Shown here piece by piece: positions 37,588 through 44,804 of a stretch of DNA of 64,000 nt. The stretch lies in NCBI RefSeq assembly GCF_042432495.1, contig NZ_JBHLXC010000024.1, positions 186,001 through 250,000 on the forward strand. The letters are read 5' to 3'. The stretch comes from Pseudochelatococcus lubricantis. GTDB taxonomy: Bacteria > Pseudomonadota > Alphaproteobacteria > Rhizobiales > Beijerinckiaceae. Below the pieces are notes generated by a model that was not told the DNA's origin, ran no database searches, and saw only the letters and a program-made list of their open reading frames with translations. Position 1 is the stretch's first letter; every line of letters begins with the position of its first letter. The translations under genes and the position numbers were made by a program.

Positions 37588-39267
37588 ATGTCCGCAGGCC
37601 GCTCACTCGCGCGCGCCGGCGCGGCCGTCGGCGCCGCCTCGGCAGCCTCGCGCGTGCTCGGCTTCGCCCGCGATGTGCTGATCGCGCAGGTGCTGGGCGC
37701 GGGTGCAGTCGCCGACGCCTTCCTGATCGCCTTTCGTATTCCGAATGTGGTGCGGCGTGTGCTCGGCGAAGGCGGCATCAACGCCGGTTTCGTGCCGCTC
37801 TACGGCGCGGTCCTCGCCGAAGGAGGGCCGGCGGCGGCACGGGCATTCGCCGGCCGCGCCATCGGCGGTGCGGCCGTGCTGCTGCTTGCGCTGACGGCGC
37901 TCGCGGAACTCGCGGCCGGGCCGCTGGTGCTCCTGTTCGCGGCCGGGTTCGCAGAAGAAGGCGACAAACTCGCCCTCGCGGCGCTCTACACGCGCCTCGC
38001 GCTGCCCTTCGTCGCCTTCACCGGCCTCGCGTCGCTGCTCGCCGCCCTGCTCAATGCTCACCGATATTTCGCCGCTGCTGCTGTCGCGCCGGCGCTGGTC
38101 AACGCGCTGTTGATCGGCGCGCTGCTGCTGGCGGAAAACGGCGCCGCCGGCGATCCGCGTGCCGGCGCGTGGCTTGCCGTGGCCATCAGCCTTTCCGGCC
38201 TGCTGCACCTTGCCATCGTCGCCGTCGCCGTGGCGCGGATGCCGGGGCAGAATGCTTTGAGCGTGAATTGTCGTTTTGCCCCGTTTTTTTGTTCATGCAT
38301 CAAATTCATCCGCAAAACGATGCCCGTTTCCCGTTGCGATGCGGCGGGACGCCCCCCCCTCTCCCCGCCCGTCATCGCGGACCGTGCAGCCGACGGCGCC
38401 GTCGGCCGCCTGCTGCGTTTCGCGTTGCCGGCGCTCGTGGCGAGCGCGATGACGCAGGTCATCCTGCTCACGGCGACCGCGATCGCCTCCGCCGAGCCCT
38501 CGGCCGTATCGTGGCTCTATTACGCGGACCGCGTCTTCCAGTTGCCGCTCTCCTTCATCGGCGTGGCGGCGGGTGTGGTGCTGCTGCCGGAGTTCGTGGC
38601 CGGGAAAGGCGGGCCACCGGACATCGCGGCGTCCGTGACCGGCTTCCTCGTCGGTGCGCTCGCGCTGGCGCTGCCGGCGGCGGCGGGCCTCGCTGCGCTC
38701 GGCCCCACCATCACCGCCATCCTCTTCGAGCGGGGCGCCTTCACGGCGGCGGACGGCGCGCAGACGAGCGCGCTGCTGGTGACGCTGGCTCTCGGGCTGC
38801 CGGCCGCCGCGGCGAGCAAGGTGCTGATCCAGCCGTTCTTCGCGCGTCGGCAGCTTGTGCCGCCGCTCCTTGCGGGGCTGGCGGGGGTCGCCGTCACGCT
38901 CGCGGCGGCGCAGCCGATGGCCGGCCTGACGGGGGCGCTCGGCTTCCCGGCCGGCCTCGGCCTGTCGACGAGCATCGGCCTGTGGACGCAGGCGCTGGCG
39001 CTCGCCATCGCCGCGCGGCGGGATGTCCTGTGGGGGCGGCCGCTGACCTTGCGCGCCGCCGGGCTGGCGCTGGCGGCGGCCGTCATGGGGCTTGCCGTCG
39101 CGGGGCTCGACCGGCTTGCCGCGCCGTGGCTTGCGGAGCACGTGCCCACGGCCCTGCGCGCCGGCACCCTCGCGGCGCTCTGCCTCGCAGGCGTCGCGGT
39201 CTACACGGCGCTCGCGGCCCTGTGCGGCGCCCTGGACGGCCTGCTGCCCCGGAAAGGGAAGCCGTGA
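37588..39267 (+). CDS. murJ: Lipid II flippase MurJ, with in-frame insertion
   Basis: A 559-aa MOP-superfamily membrane protein moving lipid II across the inner membrane. The N-terminal signature reads RVLGFARDVLIAQVLGAGAV, AFRIPNVVRRVLGEGGINAGF and FVPLYG. The second half has PSAVSWLYYADRVFQLPLSF. Between helix 6 (ending near ARMPGQ, residue 220) and helix 7 (RLLRFALPALVAS) there is an extra segment of roughly 30-40 residues, about 222-253, containing three Cys and Phe-rich sequence (APFFCSCIKF). Its DNA (38251-38345) is AT-richer and palindromic. The reading frame stays open, so the protein may still work; the usual length is about 510-530 aa. Confidence 0.93.
   Translation: MSAGRSLARAGAAVGAASAASRVLGFARDVLIAQVLGAGAVADAFLIAFRIPNVVRRVLGEGGINAGFVPLYGAVLAEGGPAAARAFAGRAIGGAAVLLLALTALAELAAGPLVLLFAAGFAEEGDKLALAALYTRLALPFVAFTGLASLLAALLNAHRYFAAAAVAPALVNALLIGALLLAENGAAGDPRAGAWLAVAISLSGLLHLAIVAVAVARMPGQNALSVNCRFAPFFCSCIKFIRKTMPVSRCDAAGRPPLSPPVIADRAADGAVGRLLRFALPALVASAMTQVILLTATAIASAEPSAVSWLYYADRVFQLPLSFIGVAAGVVLLPEFVAGKGGPPDIAASVTGFLVGALALALPAAAGLAALGPTITAILFERGAFTAADGAQTSALLVTLALGLPAAAASKVLIQPFFARRQLVPPLLAGLAGVAVTLAAAQPMAGLTGALGFPAGLGLSTSIGLWTQALALAIAARRDVLWGRPLTLRAAGLALAAAVMGLAVAGLDRLAAPWLAEHVPTALRAGTLAALCLAGVAVYTALAALCGALDGLLPRKGKP
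38251..38345. repeat. Palindromic repeat-like insert within murJ
   Basis: Within the coding sequence, TCGTTTTGC (38271-38279) and GCAAAACGA (38312-38320) form a perfect 9-bp inverted repeat, and TGAATT/AATTCA pairs lie beside them. Composition is unlike the rest of murJ. The feature resembles intergenic palindromes of Hyphomicrobiales; its translation in frame recalls the palindromic elements known in Rickettsia genes. Confidence 0.5.
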
Positions 39268-39371
39268 TGCTTTTTTCCTTGCCGAAAGGCGCGCGCCTGC
39301 GATAACCCGCCTGTAACCAACCGGATATCCGCTTCCGGCCTCCGAACCGACGAAAGGGATGGGACGTTGTC

Positions 39372-40415
39372 ATGTCCGTCTTGAAGAAACGTGTTTTTTC
39401 CGGCGTGCAGCCCACCGGAAACCTGCATCTGGGCAACTATCTCGGCGCGGTGTCGCGCTTCGTCGCCTTGCAGGAACACTATGACTGCATCTATTGCGTC
39501 GTCGATATGCACGCCATCACCGTCCCGCAGGAGCCGGAGGCGCTGACGCGCCAGATCCGCGAGGTGACGGCGGCGTTTCTCGCGAGCGGAGTCGATCCGC
39601 AGAAGCACATCGTCTTCAACCAGAGCCAGGTGTCGGAGCACGCGGAACTCGCCTGGATATGCAACTGCGTGGCGCGCATCGGCTGGATGAACCGCATGAC
39701 GCAGTTCAAGGACAAGGCGGGCAAGGACCGCGAGAACGCCTCGCTCGGCCTCTACGCCTATCCCTCGCTCATGGCCGCCGACATCCTCGTCTACCGCGCG
39801 GACGCGGTGCCGGTGGGAGAGGACCAGAAGCAGCACGTCGAACTGACACGCGACATCGCGCAGAAATTCAACAACGACTACGCCGGTTCCATCGCCGCTC
39901 ACGGCTTCGGTGAGGCGTTCTTCCCGCTGCCGGAGCCGCTCATCCAGGGCAGCTCGACGCGCGTCATGAGCCTGCGCGACGGCACGAAGAAGATGTCGAA
40001 GTCCGACCCCTCGGACTATTCGCGCATCAACCTCAAGGATGATGCCGACACCATCGCCCAGAAGATCCGCAAGGCGAAAACCGACCCGGAGCCTCTGCCG
40101 GAAACGGCGGAAGAGCTTGCCGCGCGCCCGGAGGCCGACAACCTCGTCGGCATTTTCGCAACGCTCGCGGAACGGACGCCGGAGGACGTGCTGCGCGAGT
40201 TCGCGGGCAGCCAGTTCTCGTCGTTCAAGGCGGCGCTGGTCGATGTGGCGGTGGCGAAGCTCGCGCCCATCAGCGCGGAGATGCAGCGGCTCGCGGCCGA
40301 CCCCGGCTATATCGATTCCGTGCTCGCCGACGGCAGCCGCCGCGCGCGCGGCATCGCCCGTGAGACGATGAACGCCGTCAAGGACATCGTGGGTTTCGTG
40401 CGCGACCGCTCCTGA
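39372..40415 (+). CDS. trpS: Tryptophanyl-tRNA synthetase
   Basis: A 347-aa class I synthetase. The HIGH-type motif is PTGNLHLGNYLG (residues about 15-26) and the KMSKS motif is KKMSKSDPSD near residue 205. Between them are VDMHAITVPQ, YPSLMAADILVYRADAVPVGEDQ and the acceptor-binding segments. Length is normal. It lies 104 bp after murJ on the same strand, a pairing often seen in this order. Confidence 0.97.
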   Translation: MSVLKKRVFSGVQPTGNLHLGNYLGAVSRFVALQEHYDCIYCVVDMHAITVPQEPEALTRQIREVTAAFLASGVDPQKHIVFNQSQVSEHAELAWICNCVARIGWMNRMTQFKDKAGKDRENASLGLYAYPSLMAADILVYRADAVPVGEDQKQHVELTRDIAQKFNNDYAGSIAAHGFGEAFFPLPEPLIQGSSTRVMSLRDGTKKMSKSDPSDYSRINLKDDADTIAQKIRKAKTDPEPLPETAEELAARPEADNLVGIFATLAERTPEDVLREFAGSQFSSFKAALVDVAVAKLAPISAEMQRLAADPGYIDSVLADGSRRARGIARETMNAVKDIVGFVRDRS

Positions 40416-40488
40416 CGTCTCTCTCCGGACGCCGCGCCGCACGCAGCCCATTGAATCCCGGCGCGAAAAGCGCCAGATTGGAGCTGTT

Positions 40489-40507
40489 CGCCGGACGCAG
40501 TCCGGCG
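40489..40507. repeat. Perfect hairpin between trpS and nfu
   Basis: CGCCGGAC (40489-40496), GCA, GTCCGGCG (40500-40507). It lies 74 bp after the trpS stop and about 105 bp before the Nfu gene. There is no T-run, so it is either a factor-dependent stop or a leader hairpin. Confidence 0.45.
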
Positions 40508-40611
40508 GGTAACTGTTGTCGGCGCATCGGGTGCCCGGAGAAAGTCAGCCGTTTTCCGGACCGATGCGTTTTTCACCGCCGCCCTTGAAGCGGTCAGGTG
40601 AGGAGAAAAGC

Positions 40612-41181
40612 ATGTTCATTCAGACGGAAGCCACCCCCAATCCGGCGACGCTCAAGTTCCTGCCGGGCCGCGACGTATCGCCGGACGCACCCATCGAAAT
40701 CCGCTCCAGCACGGAGGCGGCCCATTCGCCGCTCGCCCAGCGGCTTTTCGATATCGACGGCGTGTCGAGTGTGTTCTTCGGCAGCGACTTCGTCGCCGTG
40801 ACGAAGGGCGAGGGCGAATGGCCGCACCTCAAGCCCGCCATCCTCGGCGCAATCATGGAGCATTTCCTGTCCGGCGCGCCGCTCATCGCGGAAGGCCACG
40901 ACCATGAGGTCTATGGCTACGACGACGGCGAGGAGTTCTTCGACGACGCCGACATCGACACGGTCGAGATCATCAAGGACCTGATCGAGACGCGCGTGCG
41001 CCCCGCCGTGGCCGGCGACGGCGGCGACATCACGTTCCGTGGCTACCGCGACGGGATCGTCTATCTCGCCATGAAGGGCGCCTGCTCAGGCTGTCCGTCT
41101 TCCACGGCCACGCTGCGGCACGGCATCGAGAACCTGCTCAGGCACTTCCTGCCCGACGTGCAGGAGGTGCAGGCGGTCTGA
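40612..41181 (+). CDS. Nfu-type iron-sulfur cluster carrier
   Basis: A 189-aa protein with an N-terminal Nfu_N domain (MFIQTEATPNPATLKFLPG) and a C-terminal NifU-like domain with the cluster-binding CxxC in KGACSGCPSSTATL. It delivers [4Fe-4S] clusters to target enzymes. The start has AGGAGAAAAGC upstream, a strong ribosome binding site. Domain order and length are as in NfuA-like proteins of alphaproteobacteria (the NFU1 type). Confidence 0.95.
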   Translation: MFIQTEATPNPATLKFLPGRDVSPDAPIEIRSSTEAAHSPLAQRLFDIDGVSSVFFGSDFVAVTKGEGEWPHLKPAILGAIMEHFLSGAPLIAEGHDHEVYGYDDGEEFFDDADIDTVEIIKDLIETRVRPAVAGDGGDITFRGYRDGIVYLAMKGACSGCPSSTATLRHGIENLLRHFLPDVQEVQAV

Positions 41182-41338
41182 CCGCCAGCCGGATCCAGCC
41201 ACGTGCTTCGCCGCACCTGGCTTTGCATCCGTGCAAGCGGCACTTGCAGCTTCGGGGCGCCCCGGGGCATGACATGATGTTGCGTTGCGGCATATTGTTC
41301 CCGACGATCATCACTCTCATGCATCACTGGAGATGGAT

Positions 41339-41947
41339 ATGACAATCGACAACGCCCCCGGTGCGCCGCTCGACGCCGCTGCCCTCGACCAGCTCTTTCT
41401 GACCGCGCGCACGCACAACAAGTGGCGGGACATTCCGGTTTCGGACGACCTGCTGCGCCAGGTGGCCGAGCTCTCCAAGTGGGGGCCGACCAGCGCCAAC
41501 GCCTCGCCGGCGCGCTTCGTCTTCGTGCGCTCGCCCGAGGCCAAGGCGAAGCTCGGTCCGCTGCTGAGCGAGGGCAACCGCGCCAAGTCGCTGGCCGCGC
41601 CCGCCACGGTCATCGTGGCCTACGACACCGAGTTCCCCGACAAGCTGCCGAAGCTCTTCCCGCATGTGGACGCGCGCCCGTGGTTCGCCGGCAATCCGGC
41701 GCTCATCGAGGAAACGGGGGTGCGCAACTCATCCCTGCAGGGCGCCTACTTCATCCTCGCGGCGCGCGCGCTCGGCCTCGACACCGGCGCGATGTCGGGC
41801 TTCGACAAGGCGGGCGTCGACGCCGCCTTCTTCCCCGAAGGCAAGGTCAAGTCCAACTTCCTTATCAACATCGGTTACGGCGATCCCGCAGGGCTGTTCG
41901 AGCGCTTGCCGCGCCTCGACTTCGACGAGTACGCGCGGATCGACTGA
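41339..41947 (+). CDS. RutE-like nitroreductase family (malonic semialdehyde reductase type)
   Basis: A 202-aa flavin-dependent reductase. The segment ARTHNKWRDIPVSDDLLRQV followed by SKWGPTSANASPARFVFVRS is diagnostic of the RutE/HadB subfamily of nitroreductases, which reduce malonic semialdehyde to 3-hydroxypropionate in pyrimidine degradation. No other rut genes are present, so the physiological substrate may differ. The start at 41339 has GGAG six bases upstream; an in-frame ATG at 41333 overlaps that site. The gene stands alone. Confidence 0.82.
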   Translation: MTIDNAPGAPLDAAALDQLFLTARTHNKWRDIPVSDDLLRQVAELSKWGPTSANASPARFVFVRSPEAKAKLGPLLSEGNRAKSLAAPATVIVAYDTEFPDKLPKLFPHVDARPWFAGNPALIEETGVRNSSLQGAYFILAARALGLDTGAMSGFDKAGVDAAFFPEGKVKSNFLINIGYGDPAGLFERLPRLDFDEYARID

Positions 41948-42067
41948 CCCGCCCTCCGTCATCCCCCGCATATTGGCTGTCCTGCCGGCTGCGGGGGGTG
42001 ACACGGCCTGCGCTTCGTATCATACATGACGATGAAGAACGATTGATACGACAGGCAGGGGAAGGGT

Positions 42068-42820
42068 TTGCGGATACTGGCCATCGATACGGCGCTCGGC
42101 GCGTGCGCCGCCTGCGTGATCGATACGCAGGCGCCGCCGGCAGATGACGTCAGCACCACCGATCCCTTCTCCCGCGACGTTCTGGCGATCGAATCGCTGC
42201 TGATCGACCGTGGCCATGCGGAAGCGTTGCTGCCGCTCGTCGAACGGGTGGTTGCCCGTTCCGTCGCGTCGCAAGGCGGCACGGCACAGGAAGGTTTCGC
42301 CGCGCTCGACCGCGTCGCGGTGACCATCGGTCCGGGCAGTTTCACGGGGCTCCGGGTGGGCATCGCCGCAGCGCGCGCCATCGGCCTCGCCGCCGATATT
42401 CCGGCGGTGGGCGTTTCCACCCTCGCCGCATGCCTCGCGCCACTCGTGCTGACCGCCGATCCGCGCCAGCCGGTGCTGGCCGCCGCCATCGATGCCCGCC
42501 ACGGCGCCATCTATTTTCAGGCAAGCGTTCCCGGCGGGCGGGTGATCGTCCCGGCCCGCCATATCTCGATCAGGGAGGCCGCGCGCCTGCTCGGCACGGG
42601 CGCGGTAACGCTCGCCGGTCCGGCGGCCGAACTGCTCGCCGCCGAGGCGAAGGCAGTCGGCCTCGATACGCGGGTGGCCGATTCGGCGCCCGCGCCGGAT
42701 ATCCGCTGGGTTGCGCGGCTGGGCATGGCCGCCGATGCGCGCACCGCCCTGCCACAGCCGCTCTATCTGCGCGGCGCGGACGCAAAACCCCAGGACAAGG
42801 CGCGCCTCCCGCGCCAGTGA
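42068..42820 (+). CDS. tsaB: tRNA threonylcarbamoyladenosine biosynthesis protein TsaB
   Basis: A 250-aa ASKHA-fold partner of TsaD, needed for t6A37 in ANN-decoding tRNAs. It starts with TTG at 42068 (MRILAIDTALGACAACVID) preceded by GGGGAAGGG. The conserved core is VAVTIGPGSFTGLRVGIAAARAIG, split across residues about 90-113. It lies 12 bp ahead of rimI, with fur next, an order common in Hyphomicrobiales. The non-ATG start may keep expression low. Confidence 0.94.
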   Translation: MRILAIDTALGACAACVIDTQAPPADDVSTTDPFSRDVLAIESLLIDRGHAEALLPLVERVVARSVASQGGTAQEGFAALDRVAVTIGPGSFTGLRVGIAAARAIGLAADIPAVGVSTLAACLAPLVLTADPRQPVLAAAIDARHGAIYFQASVPGGRVIVPARHISIREAARLLGTGAVTLAGPAAELLAAEAKAVGLDTRVADSAPAPDIRWVARLGMAADARTALPQPLYLRGADAKPQDKARLPRQ

Positions 42821-42832
42821 CCCTTCCCGGCG

Positions 42833-43360
42833 ATGCCCGATCCGACCGTGAGTGCTATGTTCCGTGACCTGTTCACCTTCCACCGCGCCCCGCCGCATGT
42901 CGCCCCGTTGATCACCGGCCACGCCGTTCCGGCATCCGCCATCCACGCCGCGTGCTTCGCGCGGGCGTGGGATGCGCTGGAGCTGGAACGCATGATCGCC
43001 AGCGCGGCCCACTTCGCGGATGGCGTTTTCGCGGGCGGCATCTTTCCGGAAGGCGGCGCGCCGCTGCTCGGTTTCGCGCTGTCCCGGATCGTCGTCGACG
43101 AGGCTGAAATCCTGACGGTCGCCATGACCCCCGACGCGCGCGGACAGGGCGCCGGCCGGCTGCTGCTGATGCATCACCTCGACAGGCTGGCACAGTTCGG
43201 CGCGCGCACGGTGTTTCTGGAGGTTGACGAGGGCAACGCTGCCGCACGCGCGCTCTACCGCCGCGCCGGCTTCGTCGATATCGGCCGCCGCCCGGGCTAT
43301 TACCCCGGGCTGGACGGCAGCCGCGCCACGGCCATCACCATGCGCGCCCAGTTGGATTAA
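42833..43360 (+). CDS. rimI: Ribosomal protein S18-alanine N-acetyltransferase type GNAT
   Basis: A 175-aa GNAT acetyltransferase. The acetyl-CoA loop is MTPDARGQGAGRLLLMHHL and the later strand FLEVDEGNAAARALYRRAGF is typical of RimI, as is the ending RRPGYYPG. In E. coli RimI acetylates ribosomal protein S18; pairing with tsaB is conserved widely. Start at 42833; an internal ATG at residue 9 is a possible alternative. A terminator-like hairpin follows at 43384. Confidence 0.9.
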   Translation: MPDPTVSAMFRDLFTFHRAPPHVAPLITGHAVPASAIHAACFARAWDALELERMIASAAHFADGVFAGGIFPEGGAPLLGFALSRIVVDEAEILTVAMTPDARGQGAGRLLLMHHLDRLAQFGARTVFLEVDEGNAAARALYRRAGFVDIGRRPGYYPGLDGSRATAITMRAQLD

Positions 43361-43383
43361 CGTATCGTTTCCTGTAGACTCTG

Positions 43384-43409
43384 CATGCGGGAAATCCTGT
43401 TCCCGCATG
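43384..43409 (+). terminator. Perfect inverted repeat between rimI and fur
   Basis: CATGCGGGAA (43384-43393), ATCCTG, TTCCCGCATG (43400-43409), then GTTTTGCG. It may terminate tsaB-rimI, or act as an operator for fur, whose ATG lies 48 bp downstream. The short T-run gives moderate support for termination. Confidence 0.5.
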
Positions 43410-43456
43410 GTTTTGCGTTCGGCTGTCGCCCAACAACGATATTGCGGAGAAATGCG

Positions 43457-43954
43457 ATGTCCCCCCTCCCCAAAACGGTCGCCGACGAGAAGAAGCAGGC
43501 GGCGGGCCCCGGCGGGACGGACAAGCGCCTCAACGAGAAGAACGTCATCGAGCGCTTGTGCAGCACCAGCGGCCTGCGCATGACGGGCCAGCGGCGCGTC
43601 ATCGCCAAGGTCATCGCGGAAGCCGACGACCATCCCGACGTGGTCGAGTTGCACCGCCGCGCCACGGTCGTGGACGAGAACATCTCGCTGTCGACCGTCT
43701 ACCGCACTGTCAAGCTGTTCGAGGATCAGGGCATCATCGAGCGCCACCAGTTCGGCGACGGTCGTGCCCGCTACGAAAGCGCGCCAGCCGTCCATCACGA
43801 CCACCTCATCGACATGAACACCGGCGCGGTGATCGAATTCCACTCCGACGAGATCGAGGCGTTGCAGGCGGAGATCGCCCGCAAGCTCGGCTACCGGCTG
43901 GTGCATCACCGGCTGGAGCTTTACGCGCTTCCAATCGACGACAAGTCTAAATAA
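43457..43954 (+). CDS. fur: Fur family transcriptional regulator (Fur/Mur)
   Basis: A 165-aa metal-dependent repressor. A polar N-terminal extension (MSPLPKTVADEKKQAAGPGG) precedes the winged helix (LRMTGQRRVIAKVIAEADDHP, SLSTVYRTVKLFEDQG) and the metal-binding dimerisation part with HHDHLIDMNTGAVIEFH. No C-terminal CxxC pairs are present, as in alphaproteobacterial Fur/Mur proteins, which often sense manganese rather than iron. The start at 43457 follows GGAGA at seven bases. It follows tsaB-rimI and is 13 bp ahead of the acyltransferase gene. Confidence 0.92.
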   Translation: MSPLPKTVADEKKQAAGPGGTDKRLNEKNVIERLCSTSGLRMTGQRRVIAKVIAEADDHPDVVELHRRATVVDENISLSTVYRTVKLFEDQGIIERHQFGDGRARYESAPAVHHDHLIDMNTGAVIEFHSDEIEALQAEIARKLGYRLVHHRLELYALPIDDKSK

Positions 43955-43967
43955 CGGGTATCCAGCC

Positions 43968-44774
43968 TTGAGCAGCCTGCGTTTCTACAGCCGCATTGCG
44001 GTGCTGGTTCCCGTGACGCTCGTCGGCATCCCGCTGCAGTGGCTGGCGGTGCGCCTCGACGGGCCGGGACGGCGCGCCATTCCGCTACTTTATCACCGCA
44101 TCGTCTGCGCCACGCTCGGCATCCGGCGCATCGTCCACGGCGAGCCGCCGCGCGGCAAGGCGGCACTGATTCTCTCTAATCACGTCTCATGGCTCGACAT
44201 CTGCGTGCTGTCGGCGCTCACGCCGCTGTCGTTCATCGCCAAGGCGGAAGTGGGCACCTGGCCGATGGTGGGCCTGCTGGCGCGGCTGCAGCGCACCGTC
44301 TTCATCGATCGCGCACGCCGCACGGATACGGCGCGCACCAACGACGCCGTGGCGCAGCGCCTGCGCGCCGGCGATCGCATCGTGCTATTCGCGGAGGGCA
44401 CTACCGGCGACGGCACGCGCGTGCTGCCCTTCCGTTCCGCGCTGGTGGGCGCGGCGCGGGAGGCGCTGGCCGGCGCGGACAGCGGGCTCGACGTCGTACT
44501 GCAACCGCTCGCCATCACTTATGTCAGGCGCGACGGTCTGCCGCTGCAACGGGCCGACAAGCCCGCCATCGCCTGGCACGGCGACATGGAACTCGCGCCC
44601 CACCTCAAGGGCATCCTCTCCGGCGGTCCCATCGATGTGCAACTGACATGGGGCACGCCCATTCCCTTCGCCGCCGGCACCGACCGCAAGCAGGCAACCC
44701 GCGCCGCCGAAGAGGAGGTGCGCGAGAAGGTGCGCGAGGCGCTCGCCATCGGCGGCAAGATCGGACCTCAATAG
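43968..44774 (+). CDS. 1-acyl-sn-glycerol-3-phosphate acyltransferase family (PlsC-like)
   Basis: A 268-aa membrane acyltransferase. A hydrophobic N-terminus (IAVLVPVTLVGIPLQWLAV) precedes the catalytic NHVSWLD motif (His and Asp), then FIAKAEVGTWPMVG, the acceptor motif FAEGTTGDGTRV and a basic C-terminus. It starts with TTG at 43968. In the tsaB-rimI-fur-plsC order its relatives are annotated as lysophospholipid acyltransferases, including ornithine-lipid OlsA types, so the acyl acceptor is not certain. Confidence 0.88.
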   Translation: MSSLRFYSRIAVLVPVTLVGIPLQWLAVRLDGPGRRAIPLLYHRIVCATLGIRRIVHGEPPRGKAALILSNHVSWLDICVLSALTPLSFIAKAEVGTWPMVGLLARLQRTVFIDRARRTDTARTNDAVAQRLRAGDRIVLFAEGTTGDGTRVLPFRSALVGAAREALAGADSGLDVVLQPLAITYVRRDGLPLQRADKPAIAWHGDMELAPHLKGILSGGPIDVQLTWGTPIPFAAGTDRKQATRAAEEEVREKVREALAIGGKIGPQ

Positions 44775-44775
44775 T

Positions 44776-44804
44776 CGGCTACATAAAAAGGTAGACGGCT
44801 ACAT
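44776..44804. repeat. Short tandem direct repeat at the plsC/priA junction
   Basis: CGGCTACAT occurs at 44776-44784 and again at 44796-44804, a 20-bp period. The second copy contains the priA stop codon. Possibly a small duplication. Confidence 0.6.
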
